A DNA stretch of 64,000 bases from an uncultured delta proteobacterium (lineage in GTDB: Bacteria > Desulfobacterota > Desulfovibrionia > Desulfovibrionales > Desulfovibrionaceae). The DNA lies in assembly GCA_900079685.1 (NCBI GenBank), contig LT599018.1:2765924-2829923 (forward strand). The letters run 5' to 3'. The translations under genes were made by a program, and so were the position numbers. The notes below the pieces were generated by a model that was given only the letters and a program-made list of their open reading frames with translations, was not told where the DNA came from and made no database searches. Positions 61,642-64,000 of this stretch are shown here, in pieces; position 1 is the stretch's first letter, and the number at the start of each line of letters is the position of its first letter.

Positions 61642-61931
61642 TGTTCGCTCCTTGTATGGAATGGCGCATGCGCGCCATAGAGGCATCGTAAATAATGTCC
61701 GTGATACGTAATGAAATACGCATGCGCTGTCAACAGCAAATTTTTTCTTCCGCCTCGCGCGGGGTGTTGAAAAAGACCCTGTCTCCCTAAGCTGTGGCGG
61801 AACGATGAGAAAAATATACCGCCGGGGAGGGCGCAGGTGTTTTCCCGCCCGCGCGGGTTTGCCTTTTTCCGTTCCTGTAGTATCTTCCTCGCATGCGGGC
61901 CGCCCGCATATTTTTGCTTTTCGGACACTGT

Positions 61932-63404
61932 ATGGATAACCATCTCCCCCTCTGGATCCGCCAGGGAAAAAAAGACGCGGGCTTCGCGGCCAACGCGTGG
62001 GAACCGCTGCAGCCTTTGCTGGAAGTGGTGGCCCGGATGTTTTCCGTGGAAGCCGTGGTGATCGACTCTTCCGGCGTGTGCGTCGCGGGCAGCGGCCCGT
62101 ACAAAGAGGCTGTCGGCATCCGGGCTCCGGAGGGCACGGCTCTCGCCCACAGTTTGTCGTCCGGCGGGCAGACCATGGTGCTCAACCCGCGCGAGGACAC
62201 GGCCTGTCTGGAATGTTCCCAGCGGGACACCTGCCGGGACCAGGCCAATTATACCGCGCCCGTGGAGATCGACGGAACCATCGTCGGGGCCGTGCAGATC
62301 GTGGCGTTCGACCAGGAACAGCGCATGGCGCTCCTGGAACGGGCCGAGGGCACGTTTTTCCTGATAGCCCAGTGCATTCTGCTGCTGTGGCGCACGAAAA
62401 AGCTGACCCCCGCTTCCCGCGCCGCGGCCGCCCCGGACGAACAGAGCCTTGCCGACCTTGTGGGCAACTCCCCGGCCATGCTGTATTTGAAGGAATCCAT
62501 CCTCAAGGCCGCGTCGGCTAACGGCCCGGTGCTTATTACCGGAGAGTCCGGAACGGGCAAGGAGCTGGTGGCAACGGCCATCCATAATAACAGCGGCCAC
62601 AGGAGCGGCCCCTTTGTGCCGGTCAACTGCGGGGCGCTGCCTGAATCGCTGATGGAGAGCGAGCTGTTCGGCTATGCGCCGGGCGCTTTTTCCGGCGCCA
62701 AGAGCGGCGGGGAGAAGGGGCTGTGGGAACAGGCGGACGGCGGCACCATCTTTCTTGACGAGATAAGCGAACTGCCCCTGGCGCTCCAGGTGAAGCTGCT
62801 CCGGACGATCCAGGACGGCCAGATCCGCCGGGTGGGCGGGGGTAAGTTCACCCGCGTCAACGCCCGCGTGATCGCGGCCACCAACCGGGACTTGCGCGAG
62901 CAGGTGCGGCGCGGGGCGTTCCGGGAAGACCTTTTTTACCGCCTCAACGTGATTCCCGTGCCCGTGCCGCCTCTCAGGGAACGGCGGGAAGACATCCGGG
63001 CGCTGGCCACCCATTTCATCGTGCGGCAGTCGAGCCACCTGGATTCGCGCATGGTCGTGGTGGACCAGCAGCTCATGCGGCGGTTCATGGAGTACCACTG
63101 GCCCGGCAACGTCCGGGAGTTGAAGAATTTTATCGAATACGGCATTCATTTTTCCAAGGACAGCACCATCACCTGGGATCTGCTTGCCGGGCATTTTGAC
63201 GCCGGGCCGGTCGTCTTGCCGGAAACGGCAAAGGGCAGGCTTAAAAAGGTCAGGACCGACGTCGCGGCGGATCTCGTGCGCGCGGCTGTGGCAAAATACG
63301 GCTTGTCCGTTACGGGAAAAAAGGCCGCGGCCAAGGAGTTGGGCATAAGCCTCGCCACCTTGTACCGGGCTCTGGCCCGGGAAAAAGAGGCCGCCGGGGA
63401 ATGA
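61932..63404 (+). CDS. Sigma-54-dependent transcriptional activator with cysteine cluster
   Basis: A 490-residue enhancer-binding protein. The N-terminal sensor (about 1-165) is PAS/GAF-like and holds Cys92-x2-Cys95-x5-Cys101 ([13 protein letters not shown]), a possible metal or Fe-S site or redox switch. The AAA+ domain has Walker A GESGTGKE (204-211), Walker [15 protein letters not shown], and the R-finger region ([11 protein letters not shown]). The sigma-54 contact loop reads GAFSGA (251-256) where GAFTGA is usual. A Fis-type helix-turn-helix ends the protein ([19 protein letters not shown]). The ATG at 61932 is preferred over an earlier in-frame ATG at 61893. Its target genes are not evident; trxB starts 109 bases after its stop. 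Confidence 0.92.
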   Translation: MDNHLPLWIRQGKKDAGFAANAWEPLQPLLEVVARMFSVEAVVIDSSGVCVAGSGPYKEAVGIRAPEGTALAHSLSSGGQTMVLNPREDTACLECSQRDTCRDQANYTAPVEIDGTIVGAVQIVAFDQEQRMALLERAEGTFFLIAQCILLLWRTKKLTPASRAAAAPDEQSLADLVGNSPAMLYLKESILKAASANGPVLITGESGTGKELVATAIHNNSGHRSGPFVPVNCGALPESLMESELFGYAPGAFSGAKSGGEKGLWEQADGGTIFLDEISELPLALQVKLLRTIQDGQIRRVGGGKFTRVNARVIAATNRDLREQVRRGAFREDLFYRLNVIPVPVPPLRERREDIRALATHFIVRQSSHLDSRMVVVDQQLMRRFMEYHWPGNVRELKNFIEYGIHFSKDSTITWDLLAGHFDAGPVVLPETAKGRLKKVRTDVAADLVRAAVAKYGLSVTGKKAAAKELGISLATLYRALAREKEAAGE

Positions 63405-63513
63405 ACCGGCACTCCGGCCCCGTTTCGGGCCCGGCATTCGAGCCCGGCATTCAAGCAGGCCGCCGCGCGCGAGCTCACACGTATACAATTGTTCTCGACA
63501 TCAGGAGACAGCA

Positions 63514-64000
63514 GTGGAACATCATGAGTTGATTATTCTCGGCGCGGGACCCGCCGGCCTCACCGCCGCCGTGTACGCCCAACGTTCGGGCCTGGACGCC
63601 GTCGTGCTGGAAAAAGGCGCCGTCGGCGGGCAGATTACCACGACCAACGACGTGGAGAACTGGCCCGGCTTCAAGCAGATATCCGGGTACGACCTGGCCG
63701 CTTCGCTCCAGGAGCACGCCGAATACCTGGGCGCGGAAATCCGCGTCGCGGACATACAGAGCCTTGATTTTTCAGAACCGCGAAAAGTCGTGCAAACGGA
63801 CAAGGGAGCCATGACGGCCGACGCGATCATCATATGCACCGGCGCGCGGCACAGGCAGCTGGGCGTTCCGGGCGAAGCGGAGCTCACGGGGCGCGGCGTC
63901 AGCTACTGCGCGGTGTGCGACGGGCCTTTTTTCCGCAATGAGGAAATCGTGGTCGTGGGCGGCGGCGATACGGCCGTGGAAGAAGCCGAATACCTGACGC
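63514..64000 (+). CDS. trxB: Thioredoxin reductase, 3' end cut by window edge
   Basis: The first 162 residues of an FAD/NADPH thioredoxin reductase. It starts at a GTG with AGGAGA close upstream (63503-63508): [26 protein letters not shown] is the FAD motif, [16 protein letters not shown] follows, the redox-active pair is in [10 protein letters not shown] (Cys-Ala-Val-Cys instead of the more usual Cys-Ala-Thr-Cys), and the NADPH motif begins [17 protein letters not shown] at the edge. It keeps thioredoxin reduced with NADPH. Confidence 0.94.
   Translation, partial: MEHHELIILGAGPAGLTAAVYAQRSGLDAVVLEKGAVGGQITTTNDVENWPGFKQISGYDLAASLQEHAEYLGAEIRVADIQSLDFSEPRKVVQTDKGAMTADAIIICTGARHRQLGVPGEAELTGRGVSYCAVCDGPFFRNEEIVVVGGGDTAVEEAEYLT

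Noticed and set aside
1-64000. Search by eye for tRNA, rRNA and CRISPR arrays
   Set aside because: No cloverleaf with a recognisable T-loop and CCA end, no conserved rRNA segment and no regularly spaced repeats were seen; short or degenerate cases could be missed.

Overview
The window is GC-rich, densely coded bacterial chromosome, with AT-rich islands only in a few promoter regions. Several gene families fit an anaerobic member of the Desulfovibrionaceae and relatives (Desulfobacterota): a flavoredoxin-type flavin reductase, small two-cluster ferredoxin proteins, a lactate permease, acetate kinase, a DUF2325 iron-associated pair, large hybrid histidine kinases and a dut-argD neighbourhood. 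The assignment is an inference from gene content. No rRNA, tRNA or CRISPR array was recognised. One insertion sequence (IS1182-like) is present.

Layout. 1-5.1 kb: the end of a GntR/FadR regulator, an EamA exporter, a small PocR-domain sensor and the helicase HrpB. 5.2-7.6 kb: an AT-rich leader and a type I secreted RTX-like protein. 7.7-11.4 kb: a hydroxyacid dehydrogenase, FabH and NDH-2, all on the minus strand. 11.7-14.1 kb: two tandem, translationally coupled MFS paralogues. 14.2-17.1 kb: the manganese exporter MntP, a two-gene DUF2325 module flanked by two Fur-box-like palindromes, and acetate kinase. 17.5-20.2 kb: a hybrid kinase preceded by a G9 tract. 20.2-23.8 kb: an OprD-like porin and a large exported protein with an internal duplication. 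24.5-28.7 kb: a polar amino-acid ABC operon with two tandem binding proteins. 28.8-32.2 kb: flavoredoxin, a ferredoxin-like protein and an SLC13 transporter with TrkA-C domains. 33.6-38.9 kb: a methyltransferase, glycogen phosphorylase, dUTPase, a 59-bp-arm hairpin element and ArgD. 39-44.2 kb: a Cache chemoreceptor and a second hybrid kinase. 44.3-49.1 kb: an M18 aminopeptidase, malate dehydrogenase and an exported alkylsulfatase. 49.2-53.2 kb: a pirin, a lipoprotein, lactate permease and a DUF6882 protein. 53.3-57.2 kb: a GlnK/GlnL-like two-component system divergent from a dicarboxylate/glutamate symporter. 57.2-58.8 kb: the insertion sequence. 59.3-64 kb: MnmG, a small unknown protein, a sigma-54 activator with a cysteine cluster and the start of thioredoxin reductase.

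How the genes work together. The strongest regulatory reading is at 53-57 kb: three tandem copies of a TTTTGT-N4 unit lie between the two-component system and the symporter and match the operator format reported for Bacillus GlnL, so the kinase and regulator probably control uptake of a C4-dicarboxylate or amino acid. The second is the metal-homeostasis cluster at 14.2-15.9 kb, where a Fur-like site lies between mntP and the DUF2325 pair. A perfect 7-1-7 Fur palindrome after the pair covers a candidate promoter for a short terminator-ended RNA. The rest is fermentative or anaerobic carbon metabolism (lactate uptake, malate dehydrogenase, acetate kinase, glycogen breakdown), nutrient uptake and sensing.
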